The translations under genes were made by a program, and so were the position numbers. From Bacillota bacterium (GTDB lineage: Bacteria; Bacillota; Clostridia; Lachnospirales; Lachnospiraceae), in NCBI GenBank assembly GCA_023443225.1, contig JAEZVF010000005.1:54186-118185 (forward strand): a stretch of 64,000 nt of DNA. Reading direction: 5' to 3'. The notes under the pieces are model-generated. The model had not been told where the DNA came from, did no database searches, and saw nothing but the letters and a program-made list of their open reading frames with translations. Of this stretch, positions 1 to 8,500 are shown one piece after another; the stretch's first letter is position 1, and the number at the start of each line of letters is the position of its first letter.

Positions 1-170
1 ATGCAAAAAGGAAGAGAGTGTGAAATTATGCAAAAGTGCTCCTTCCCCATTTTCAAATCCTGTAACAAACTTTCAAACAACTTATTTTCTTCTAAGAGGT
101 GCTCTTCAACGGATATTTTACCTATGTCATTAAGCACTAATTCAAAGGATTCAAATCTTGTGAGTCTATT
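1..170 (-). pseudogene. Unrecognised minus-strand reading frame running off the left edge
   Basis: On the minus strand a frame stays open from just after a TAA at 171-173 to the window edge. It has coding-like composition (phrases such as GKISVEEHLLEENKLFESLL). No ATG with a ribosome site begins it; only an in-frame GTG without a Shine-Dalgarno sequence is available. It may be the start of a gene continuing to the left or a decayed remnant. I do not recognise the family. The plus-strand frame over the same bases (1-201) has no ribosome site. Confidence 0.25.
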
Positions 171-222
171 TTACTGTGGTAATATACTGTCAAGGAAGTA
201 AAAATAGACACCGAAAGATTTC

Positions 223-251
223 TTGACAGTAGGAGATGAAAAACTTATGAT
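223..251 (+). promoter_or_regulatory. Sigma-A type promoter for the EFR1 gene
   Basis: TTGACA at 223-228, a 17-nt spacer, then TATGAT at 246-251, which is a near-consensus housekeeping promoter. It sits 30 nt ahead of the EFR1 start codon. The -35 is the right arm of an 11-bp inverted repeat whose left arm (185-195) holds a TTGACA facing the other way, so a shared operator for divergent genes is possible. Confidence 0.65.
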
Positions 252-280
252 AATACCATATATTAGCAGAAGGTGATAAA

Positions 281-1108
281 ATGTTATTTTCTACTTTTTA
301 TTTTAGTGGAACTGGTAATACAAAATGGGTAGTTGAACAATTTAACGATATAATAGTAAATAACGGGCATAAATCAGAGATATATACTATCGACATCAAT
401 GAGATACTGTCGAAAGAACAACTGCTGAACATCCTAAATAATTCTGATTTTATAGGTTTTGCAAATCCAATATATGGTGCAGATATTCCTCCAATTATGA
501 AGAAGTTTATTAATCATGTCTTACATTTACATAAAAGTGCAAAAATAACAGCAAAGCCGTTATATATCATTAACACGTTCGGATATATCAATGCTTTCGG
601 CCCATTTGCTGCAAAACGGCTCTTTGTCAATACCGGTTTCATATTTACAGCATATGTTAACATTCGAATCTGCAATAATGTATCTACACCTAAACTAAAG
701 GTCAATCTAATTAATTCTGATAAATTAAATCGGAGAAAAGAAGAGACAAAAAAAGAACTATTAACATTAGTAAAAAGTCTTATACGGAAAAAGAAATATA
801 TAACTGGAATTGGTCCATATTTAATACTTGGAATAGTTATACGAAACAAAGTTAGAATGTCAATTAAGAATCATTATAAATCATTGAGTATTAATGCAGA
901 TACATGCAATAAGTGTTTGTTATGTATCAATAATTGTCCATGTAAAAGTATAATAACCATTGATAATGAAATTAAGTTTTCAAACGATTGTACGGCTTGC
1001 ATGCGTTGTTACAATTTTTGCCCTACTTCATCCATACTTGTCGATGGTAAATTCGCAGATCCTATAATTTATCAACGATACCGTGGACCTAATACAGTGA
1101 TAAAGTAA
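281..1108 (+). CDS. EFR1-type flavodoxin/2x4Fe-4S ferredoxin protein
   Basis: A 275-residue soluble redox protein. The N-terminus has the FMN phosphate loop of flavodoxins (S9-G-T-G-N-T14) followed by the alternating strand/helix pattern of that fold up to about residue 160. The C-terminus carries two 4Fe-4S clusters: C209-x2-C212-x2-C215-x3-C219-P and C237-x2-C240-x2-C243-x3-C247-P. This is the architecture annotated as EFR1 family ferrodoxin in clostridia, presumed to pass electrons between flavin and Fe-S partners; its partner is unknown. A ribosome site (GAAGGTG) lies 6 nt ahead of the ATG and a strong promoter just upstream. The two HEAT-like genes that follow on the same strand may be cotranscribed (42-nt gap). 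Confidence 0.85.
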   Translation: MLFSTFYFSGTGNTKWVVEQFNDIIVNNGHKSEIYTIDINEILSKEQLLNILNNSDFIGFANPIYGADIPPIMKKFINHVLHLHKSAKITAKPLYIINTFGYINAFGPFAAKRLFVNTGFIFTAYVNIRICNNVSTPKLKVNLINSDKLNRRKEETKKELLTLVKSLIRKKKYITGIGPYLILGIVIRNKVRMSIKNHYKSLSINADTCNKCLLCINNCPCKSIITIDNEIKFSNDCTACMRCYNFCPTSSILVDGKFADPIIYQRYRGPNTVIK

Positions 1109-1150
1109 AATTAATTATTAATTATTTGTTGTTTAGGAGGTGATATTATC

Positions 1151-1795
1151 ATGTCAATATTAGATAGGATAGCCAGCCGGCAAAATAGAAGAGATGATAT
1201 TCCAAATCAGGAACTAGCCCGAGAACTTGTGGAATTTAATAATCTCGCAGGTGTTAAAGAAATTGCTGAAAACCTACATTGCAAGGGCAAAAACATACAG
1301 AGCGATTGCATAAAGGTTTTATATGAGGTAGGATACCTAAAACCGGAAATGATCGCAGATTATGCGTCTGACTTTACAAGCTTACTTAAAAGTAAGAATA
1401 ACAGATTAGTGTGGGGGTCTATGATTGCATTATCTACTGTTGCATCGCTAAAGGCAGATATGATATATGAGAATCTTGATAGAATATATACTGCTATGAA
1501 TCAAGGATCAGTTATTACAAAGGATAATGGAATCAAAGTGCTTGCAACTATAGCGTCTCAAAATAAACAATATGAGAAAGCTATTTTCCCTTATTTATTG
1601 GACCATCTTAAAACTTGCAGACCAAAAGAAGTGTGTCAACATGCTGAAAGTACATTTGTTGCAGTATATAATCAAAATAAGGATAATTTTATCCAAATAT
1701 TAAAACAACGGGAATCCAACTTGACCAGTTCGCAACTTACGAGACTAAAGAAACTATATAAAGCAATAGACAATTGTACAAACGGTTGCCAGTGA
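1151..1795 (+). CDS. HEAT-like helical repeat protein, function unknown
   Basis: 214 residues, no signal peptide or membrane segment, predicted almost all alpha-helical. Spaced helices such as the stretch around residues 75-100 (LVWGSMIALSTVASLK) and 120-145 look like HEAT/ARM repeats, which usually make protein-binding or nucleic-acid-binding solenoids. The start is fixed by a perfect AGGAGGTGAT ribosome site 8 nt upstream of the ATG. It follows EFR1 by 42 nt and precedes another HEAT-like gene by 41 nt, so the three probably form one operon. No enzyme motif is seen. A DNA-glycosylase-like AlkD fold is possible but I see no catalytic residues to support it. Confidence 0.6.
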   Translation: MSILDRIASRQNRRDDIPNQELARELVEFNNLAGVKEIAENLHCKGKNIQSDCIKVLYEVGYLKPEMIADYASDFTSLLKSKNNRLVWGSMIALSTVASLKADMIYENLDRIYTAMNQGSVITKDNGIKVLATIASQNKQYEKAIFPYLLDHLKTCRPKEVCQHAESTFVAVYNQNKDNFIQILKQRESNLTSSQLTRLKKLYKAIDNCTNGCQ

Positions 1796-1836
1796 TACGA
1801 TGTTAAGATTATCGGCATAGAAAGAAGGTAAATGAT

Positions 1837-2646
1837 ATGGCTGAAAATTATGATGTACTTGAAAAGATCATCCCACTATTTGATTCACCAGAAAAATATG
1901 GTGAAATAGAAGAATATTTATCTATGAATTCTAATTTGCCAAGCCCTAGGGGAAATCTGACTTTGGCATTTAAATTTGCAGAATGCTTTGAAAAAAGTTC
2001 CATAAGTAAAGATATGATGGAAAAGTTAATTGAATGGGTGAATCTATCGGAAGAAGAGGCTCCAGTTAATCATCCAAAGGAATTCTTGCCCTTTTGTGGA
2101 ATTTTATCCTTAGGTGCACACTATCCTTTTGCAGACGACGAAACCAGAAATCACATTATGATGCAGTTCAAGGTAGCGATGAATGACAGGCGATGGAGAA
2201 CCAGAGAGGGAGTGGCAATGGGATTTCAGAAGATCGCAGAAAAAGATTTTAATCCAATTAAGAAATACTTCACTTTGTGGTACCCTGATACCAATTATCT
2301 TGAAAAGCGGGCATTTGTAGCAGCTTTAGCACATCCTCCAATACTAAAGGATGAAAAAGTGGTTCGATTCAGTCTGATTATGAGTGAAGATATCCTTAAG
2401 GATATTTTATCTTACAGCTCAACAGAATTAAGAACAGAAGAATTTAAAGTTTTATCAAAAGGGCTTGAATATGCCCTAAGTGTCTTTGTTACAGAGCTTC
2501 CGGAGGAGGGGTTTGAATTATTAAAAAAATATGCTAAGCTTAATAATCCTATTCTTAACAAAATTATTAAAGTTAACTTAAGTAAAGCCCGTCTGTATAA
2601 AAAATATCCAGAAAAGGTTGCAGAGGTTATATCTTTGATAAAATAA
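1837..2646 (+). CDS. HEAT-like / AlkD-like repeat protein, function unknown
   Basis: 269 residues, soluble and helical. The stretch around residues 110-135 (RWRTREGVAMGFQK) is the kind of Trp/Arg-rich helix pair found in HEAT-type proteins related to DNA alkylation repair enzymes, and the C-terminus is Lys-rich. Ribosome site GAAGG precedes the ATG. Last gene of a probable EFR1-HEAT-HEAT operon, which ends at the large hairpin and T-run at 2678-2762. Known relatives are mostly hypothetical proteins, so a role in DNA repair is only a possibility. Confidence 0.55.
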   Translation: MAENYDVLEKIIPLFDSPEKYGEIEEYLSMNSNLPSPRGNLTLAFKFAECFEKSSISKDMMEKLIEWVNLSEEEAPVNHPKEFLPFCGILSLGAHYPFADDETRNHIMMQFKVAMNDRRWRTREGVAMGFQKIAEKDFNPIKKYFTLWYPDTNYLEKRAFVAALAHPPILKDEKVVRFSLIMSEDILKDILSYSSTELRTEEFKVLSKGLEYALSVFVTELPEEGFELLKKYAKLNNPILNKIIKVNLSKARLYKKYPEKVAEVISLIK

Positions 2647-2677
2647 ACATATTTTGATTCTTGACTTATCTATATTC

Positions 2678-2762
2678 ATCGGTCTATCAATATCATAGTG
2701 ATATCATAAGTGACTATGTTATGTAGTCACTAAGATTCTATGGTATTGTAGATCGATTTTTT
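2678..2762 (+). terminator. Compound terminator with nested hairpin
   Basis: An outer imperfect stem pairs 2678-2698 with 2738-2757 and is followed by six T. Inside it sits a second perfect hairpin, AGTGACTA (2709-2716) with TAGTCACT (2724-2731). It closes the EFR1 operon. The rest of the gap up to 2942 shows no clear structure. Confidence 0.6.
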
Positions 2763-2942
2763 ATTAATGGAATTGTATATAACTGGATCACCTATGTTTG
2801 ATAACATGTAAAAATGTGGTATTCTGTTTATAATAAGATTTTGTAAAAAATAATAAAAAGTTGTCACAATGTTATTTTCTTTTTGTCTAATCTAATGTAG
2901 AGAAATTTTATATTATTAAAGTAGGTATGGAGGATACAAATC

Positions 2943-3773
2943 ATGGTTACTAATGAGAAGGAAATGATATATTTGGCTGTCAATGGTGACAAAGCAGCCT
3001 TAGAATCGTTGATAATGAGTGTACAGGATTTGATTTATAATCTGTCCTTAAGAATGTTAGGTTCCATACATGATGCGGAAGATGCTACACAAGAGATTAT
3101 AGTACGAATTATCACGCATTTGTCAGGCTTTCGTAAAGAAAGTACATTCTCAACCTGGGTTTACAGAATTGCAGTGAATTATTTGCTTCATTACAAAAAA
3201 TCAATGTTCGCACATCGTCCTCTTAGCTTTGAGTTTTACGGAGAGGATATCGATGCTGGTTTTATAGAAGACAATCCAGAATTATTACATAATGTTGATG
3301 AGGGAATTCTTGCGGAAGAACTCAAAATGTCGTGTACAAATGTCATGTTACAATGTTTTGATGCAGAAAGTCGTTGCATTTATATTTTAGGCACGATGTT
3401 TCGATTAGATAGTAAAATTGCTGGTGAAATTTTAAATTTATCACCGGAGGCATATCGGCAGAGATTATCCAGGCTTCGAAAGAAGATGGCTGATTTCTTA
3501 AAGATTTATTGTGGTCTGGCAGGTGGAAAGTGCAATTGCCAGAAACGATTAGGGTATGCTGTTCATAGTCATAGGTTGAACCCCTTGGACTTAGAATACT
3601 CAAAACTACAAAAATTGGACGATAGTATCATAACGGATTTCACAGATTCTATGGAACAAATGGATTCTTTATCACTTCTGTTTTCAAACATGCCCCAATA
3701 TAGGACATCACAAAATGCGAAAGATTTTATAATGAATCTTTTAAACTCAAAAGAGATGCAATTCATACGATAA
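2943..3773 (+). CDS. ECF-like RNA polymerase sigma factor with Cys-containing C-terminal extension
   Basis: 276 residues. Sigma region 2 (about residues 20-95) is clear: the aliphatic helix, DAEDATQEI, and the -10 recognition helix around TFSTWVYRIAVNYLL. Region 4 (about 140-185) is divergent, with NLSPEAYRQRLSRLRKK as its recognition helix. About 90 residues follow, opening with a C197-x-C199 motif after a glycine pair. Such extensions occur in clostridial and bacillar sigma factors and may bind metal or regulate activity. No anti-sigma gene with a classic zinc-binding signature is next to it. The two small genes immediately downstream (42 nt and then 4 nt) are the natural partners. Ribosome site GGAGG precedes the ATG. 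Confidence 0.8.
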   Translation: MVTNEKEMIYLAVNGDKAALESLIMSVQDLIYNLSLRMLGSIHDAEDATQEIIVRIITHLSGFRKESTFSTWVYRIAVNYLLHYKKSMFAHRPLSFEFYGEDIDAGFIEDNPELLHNVDEGILAEELKMSCTNVMLQCFDAESRCIYILGTMFRLDSKIAGEILNLSPEAYRQRLSRLRKKMADFLKIYCGLAGGKCNCQKRLGYAVHSHRLNPLDLEYSKLQKLDDSIITDFTDSMEQMDSLSLLFSNMPQYRTSQNAKDFIMNLLNSKEMQFIR

Positions 3774-3815
3774 ACATAATTGATATAGAAGCAAAAGTGA
3801 TGAAAGAGGTGTTTT

Positions 3816-4175
3816 ATGGCAGAATTTATTAAATACAAAAAATTAATAAATGCAAGACTATTGAAGGATTATGCGAGTTGGATATATTGCGATAAATGTA
3901 ATAATACAATTGGGTATCTATGCTATGTTACATATCAACAATTCCAACTCCATTTTAACTGTCAATGCGGTAATAACGGTAGTATTGTAATAGAAAAGGA
4001 TGAAATGAATAAGGCAGTGAAAATTAGTGACGCTGAACTAATTACAATAAAAAACAGGTTATGCTGCGCTGGAGATCAAACTCCGCTGCTAACGATACTA
4101 GAAGATAAATTAAAAAGTTTTACTTGTGAAGTTACATGCAAAAAATGTGGGAAACTATATAAGAGAGAAGGATAA
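3816..4175 (+). CDS. Small Cys-rich (zinc-ribbon-like) protein
   Basis: 119 residues. The N-terminal part has C25-x2-C28, C36, then C49-x-C51, and the C-terminus has C104-x3-C108-x2-C111, with an adjacent Cys pair near residue 75. This is consistent with one or two metal-binding knuckles. The family is not recognised. It follows the sigma factor by 42 nt with a GAGGTG ribosome site, and ends 4 nt before the next gene. By position it could modulate the sigma factor, as zinc-containing anti-sigma proteins do, but the usual His-x3-Cys-x2-Cys signature is absent. Confidence 0.6.
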   Translation: MAEFIKYKKLINARLLKDYASWIYCDKCNNTIGYLCYVTYQQFQLHFNCQCGNNGSIVIEKDEMNKAVKISDAELITIKNRLCCAGDQTPLLTILEDKLKSFTCEVTCKKCGKLYKREG

Positions 4176-4179
4176 AATT

Positions 4180-4512
4180 ATGAATAAATTTTTGTTAATG
4201 TTATTAATAGGAATTATTACAGGGTGTATCGATGTTCTACCTATGTTAAAAATGAAACTGGACAAACATTCGATTGCTTCCGCATTTTTGTTCTATTTGT
4301 TCCTGCCGTTCATCATATTAAATATAAATCTATTTGGCATGGTCTGGTGGTTAAAGGGAGCCGTGATCACAGTAATGATGGCTACGCCTATAATTATTAT
4401 TGTTTCTAAATCAGACAAGCAGTCTGCAGTACCAATGGCAATCACCTCAATAGTATTAGGAACATTGATTAGTTTGGCAGGACACTTGTTGAAAATTGAT
4501 AACATCATCTAA
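4180..4512 (+). CDS. Small integral membrane protein
   Basis: 110 residues with four predicted membrane helices (about residues 3-20, 33-50, 56-75, 86-103). The ATG at 4180 follows AGAGAAGG and lies 4 nt after the previous stop; a longer in-frame opening inside the upstream gene has no ribosome site. It resembles nothing I can name. Third gene of the sigma factor cluster, so a membrane sensor or anchor for that system is a reasonable guess only. Confidence 0.6.
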   Translation: MNKFLLMLLIGIITGCIDVLPMLKMKLDKHSIASAFLFYLFLPFIILNINLFGMVWWLKGAVITVMMATPIIIIVSKSDKQSAVPMAITSIVLGTLISLAGHLLKIDNII

Positions 4513-4540
4513 AATTAAGGTTCGTTGCTTTTGTTCCTAG

Positions 4541-4570
4541 TTTATGATAATGTAAATGAATCATCATAAA
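4541..4570. promoter_or_regulatory. 8-bp inverted repeat ahead of the AraC-type regulator
   Basis: TTTATGAT (4541-4548) and ATCATAAA (4563-4570) form a perfect inverted repeat with 14 nt between arms, ending 18 nt before the start codon of the AraC-type gene. It could be an operator for autoregulation. Confidence 0.3.
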
Positions 4571-4588
4571 TCTAAGTGAGGAAAAACC

Positions 4589-5539
4589 ATGAAGAAGGAT
4601 ACAGCGGTAGCGTTACGTAATGAATACATTTCTCGTGTAAACAAAGTACAGGATTACATTGAAATGAACGTCTCGGAAGGGTTTTCATTAAACCAGCTGG
4701 CCCAAATAGCTGGTTTTTCCTCTTATCATTTTCATAGAATTTTCTATTCTATAACCGGTGAAACCCTTTTTCAATACATACAACGGATACGTTTGGAGAA
4801 AGCAGCAAGATTCCTTGTCATAAATCAAAAGATGTCAATTATGGATATCGCATTAGAATGTGGTTTTTCGAATCAATCCTCCTTTGCCAAGGCATTTAAA
4901 AATTATTTTTCCTTGACTGCAGCAAATTATAGGGCTTGTTTTCATAAAAAAAGCAATTTGGGAAAAGAGTTATCAGAAATGTTGGATTACAATAGTCCTG
5001 TAAGAACGACTCCATGTAGTACAAGGCAAAAGGAATATTTAACTGCATATCAGATAGAAGTTAAAAGCATTTCCAGTATGGACGTTATCTACCTGCGATA
5101 TACCGGTCCGTATAAAAGTGATTTCCCATTATTTGAAAATCTTTCTAGTAAACTAGATCAATGGGCAGTATCAAAGGGAATACAATATACCACTGATACC
5201 AAATGGCTTACAATTATTCATGATTCTCCAGGGATTACAGAGGATAATAAATTGCGAATCAGTTATGGTATGACTGTACATGATAGCAACAAGGTTATTC
5301 CAGATGGAGAATTTGGTAAGATGAGGATTGCTGGAGGAAGATATGTAATTGGGCACTTTGAAGTGGCAGAGGATGAATATCAAGCTGCATGGAACACAAT
5401 GTATGTTAATTGGCTTCCGGAAAGCGGCTATCAACCAGAAGATGGTATAAGCTTTGAACTATATCAAAACAATGTGGTTACTTCTTCTGGTATACAAAAA
5501 GTAGATATTTATATTCCTGTGAAACCTTTGCGTGGATAA
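4589..5539 (+). CDS. AraC-family regulator with GyrI-like effector domain
   Basis: 316 residues. The N-terminus (about 15-115) holds the double helix-turn-helix of the AraC/XylS family; the second recognition region contains DIALECGFSNQSSFAKAFK. Residues about 150-312 form a GyrI/SOUL-like small-molecule-binding module (VIYLRYTGPY near its start, then YELYQN-like strands at the end). This order, DNA-binding domain first, is that of Rob/SoxS-like and multidrug-sensing regulators. GAGG precedes the ATG. The next gene starts 50 nt later on the same strand, so it may control the UvrA-like protein downstream. Confidence 0.85.
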   Translation: MKKDTAVALRNEYISRVNKVQDYIEMNVSEGFSLNQLAQIAGFSSYHFHRIFYSITGETLFQYIQRIRLEKAARFLVINQKMSIMDIALECGFSNQSSFAKAFKNYFSLTAANYRACFHKKSNLGKELSEMLDYNSPVRTTPCSTRQKEYLTAYQIEVKSISSMDVIYLRYTGPYKSDFPLFENLSSKLDQWAVSKGIQYTTDTKWLTIIHDSPGITEDNKLRISYGMTVHDSNKVIPDGEFGKMRIAGGRYVIGHFEVAEDEYQAAWNTMYVNWLPESGYQPEDGISFELYQNNVVTSSGIQKVDIYIPVKPLRG

Positions 5540-5589
5540 ATTCTTAAGTAGTATTTGGAGCTAGCATTTGCAAGCAAAGGAGATTACAT

Positions 5590-8500
5590 ATGGTCAGAAA
5601 ATATAGGAAACAGAGAAAAAATTATGAACTAATACCAATTGGCAATATACTATTGAAGGAAGGAAATACCTATATTACAGTACTTCCTGAATATCGGCCT
5701 GCCCTTAAATATCTGGACTTATTCAGTCATGCACTTCTTTATTATGAAACGAAGCAGAAGCAGTTCAATCTTAAAGTAATTCAAATCAATTCTATAGACA
5801 TTAATAATGGTAATATTAAGACCGATAAGACTGAATTACCGGAGGGATATCCTGTCTTTGATATAAAACCATATTTTCCATGTGAAGATAGAGTGAAAGA
5901 GGTTCTCATACCGCAGTATATGAGGAAATGGCCAAAATGGAGGACTTGGGAGTACGGCCTTCAAGTTAATGAATTGCTCTTTCAACAGGGTGGGATACCA
6001 TTGCAAGAAAATATCTTGCATCCCATCGGAAACATACGAAAAAAGGAGGGCGAATATTATTTAAAATTGGAAGAAGCAGGGTTTGAAGTGTTGGAAGGAT
6101 TAAAAGACTTTTCTCATATCAGAATTTTATGGTGGTTTGATAAATTTGATGATAAAAAATATCGAAGAATAACAGAAGGGAATCCACCCTATGAGAATGC
6201 TCCACGAACCGGTATTTTTGCAACCAGATCACCGGTTCGTCCGAATCCAATTGCAACCACTACGGCACGAATCCTTTCAATTGAGTATGAAGGCCGATTA
6301 ATCAAAGTAACTGGGTTGGATGCTTTTGATAAAACACCGATAATCAGCGTCCGTCCGTATATTCCTGTTTTAGACAGAGTGAAAGATGTAATGGTACCAG
6401 ACTGGCTGAAACATTGGCCGGAATGGCTTGACGACCGGGATTATGATACACAGAATCAGGCTATATCCATACAAGAATCTGATGTTGAGAGAATACAGAA
6501 ATATTTTGTAGATAATCAGATTACAATTCCGGAAAACATAACAGATAATGCATTAATTGAAGATGCTTTTGGCAACGAAGATGATTCTAATAAAATAAGA
6601 GTTATCGGTGCAAGACAGAATAATTTAAAAAACATCAATTGTACGATACTCAAAAATAAAATCACAGTTATCACTGGAGTTAGTGGCAGCGGCAAATCAA
6701 GTCTAGCATTTGATACCATATATTCCGAAAGTCAAAGACGTTTCATGGATAGCATGTCGGCATCCGGAAACTTTCTGGCCGAGCAGCTAGAAAAGCCAGA
6801 TGTTGATGAGATAAAAGGTCTTCCACCTGCCATTGCAATCGAACAGAAGACAGTAGGAAGAAATCCAAGGTCTACCGTCGGAACCATGACAGACCTATAT
6901 GATTATTTAAGACTTCTCTTCTCAAAAGTCGGTACAAGGCATTGCCCGGAATGTGGCAGGGCAATTACACCCCTAGCGGTCAATGAAATAATTGAATTAC
7001 TAAAAACATTACAACCAAATACAGAATTCTTACTATATCCCTTTCATGTGGATTGTCCTGTCGGTAAATGTATTGTTCCCCTAGATGAGACTGTCTGTAA
7101 TGTAGATTCCTATAATTCAATCAGAGAAAACTTTATAAAGGAATTGACGGAGACTTTAAAAGAGGCTCTTTCCTTGGGAAATGGAGCTATTACGGTCAAG
7201 ATAAATGGTGAGGATTTTCTGTTTCAAACAAAGGAAATGTGTTATCACTGTAATCATATCTTTTTTGAACTTACAGCCTCCACATTTAGTTTTAATAACC
7301 CTGAAAGCATGTGCCCTGTTTGTAAAGGGTTGGGAGTAAAGCTGGAATTGGATCCGGATTTGATTGTAGCGAATCCAAATAAATCAATTCTTGATGGTGC
7401 ATCCGAATGGTGGGGGAACCTTAGGAAACATCGTGAGAAACCGAATGCTAATTGGATGAAGGGTGAAATACTGGCATTGGCAGGTGAAATGAAAGTCGAC
7501 TTAGAACTTCCTTGGAAGGAGTTACCGGAAAGCTTCCGAAAACAGGCATTGTACGGCTCCGAAGGGAGGTTTGTAACTGTTGGGAATACCAGATTTCCGG
7601 AAACGGTTGGTATGACGATGGAAGAACTTTTACAATGGACAGAAAACATCAAGGGAGAATTATCAAAGGAAGAATTTCTGATATCAAAACCTGTACTTAA
7701 AGAGATGAAGCGTAGAATAACTAATATCATTGATGTGGGACTTCCCTATCTTACAATGAATCGTCCTGTTCCAACCTTATCGGGTGGGGAAGCACAACGA
7801 TTGAGACTTTCATCACAGCTTAGCAATGGTATTACCAACATTTTGTATGTGCTAGATGAACCTTCCATTGGGTTGCATGCCAAAGATCATGAACGTATTA
7901 TTCACACGATTGAGAAAATTAGAGATGGTGGAAATACGGTTATTGTTGTCGAGCATGATGCAAAAACAATGCTGAAAGCAGATGCAATTATCGATATTGG
8001 CCCTGGCGCAGGCGTCTATGGTGGAAATATCATTGCAGAAGGAACACCAGAAGATATTATGAAAAATCCAGATTCTTGGACGGGAAGATATCTGCTGCAA
8101 TGTATCAACCCTCTAAAGTCCATCACAAAGAACCGGAGAAAAGCACAAGAGTGGATAGAAGTAAAAGGTGCCAGACACAATAATCTTAAGAATATAGATG
8201 TAAATATTCCATTAGGCATACTTACTTGTGTAACTGGCGTCAGCGGGTCTGGAAAAAGTAGTTTGATAACCAAAACATTGTATCCAGCAATTGCGAAACA
8301 TCTGAAACTGTCCGAAGAAATTCCAGGTGCTTATGATAGCATAAGAGTACTGGATCATATTGATAAGATAATTCATATTACGCAGCAATCGATTGGTCGA
8401 ACCCCTAGGTCAAATCCAGCCACCTATACTGGTGTTTTTGATGAGATACGAAATGTATTTGCAGGAACAAAAGAAGCAAAGGAGAAAGGGTATAAGCCGA

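Noticed and set aside
1..201. 66-codon plus-strand ORF at the left edge
   Set aside because: No ribosome site and its codons mirror a more protein-like minus-strand frame.
7254..7730. 158-codon minus-strand ORF inside the UvrA-like gene
   Set aside because: Fully inside a well-supported gene, no ribosome site, no recognisable domain.
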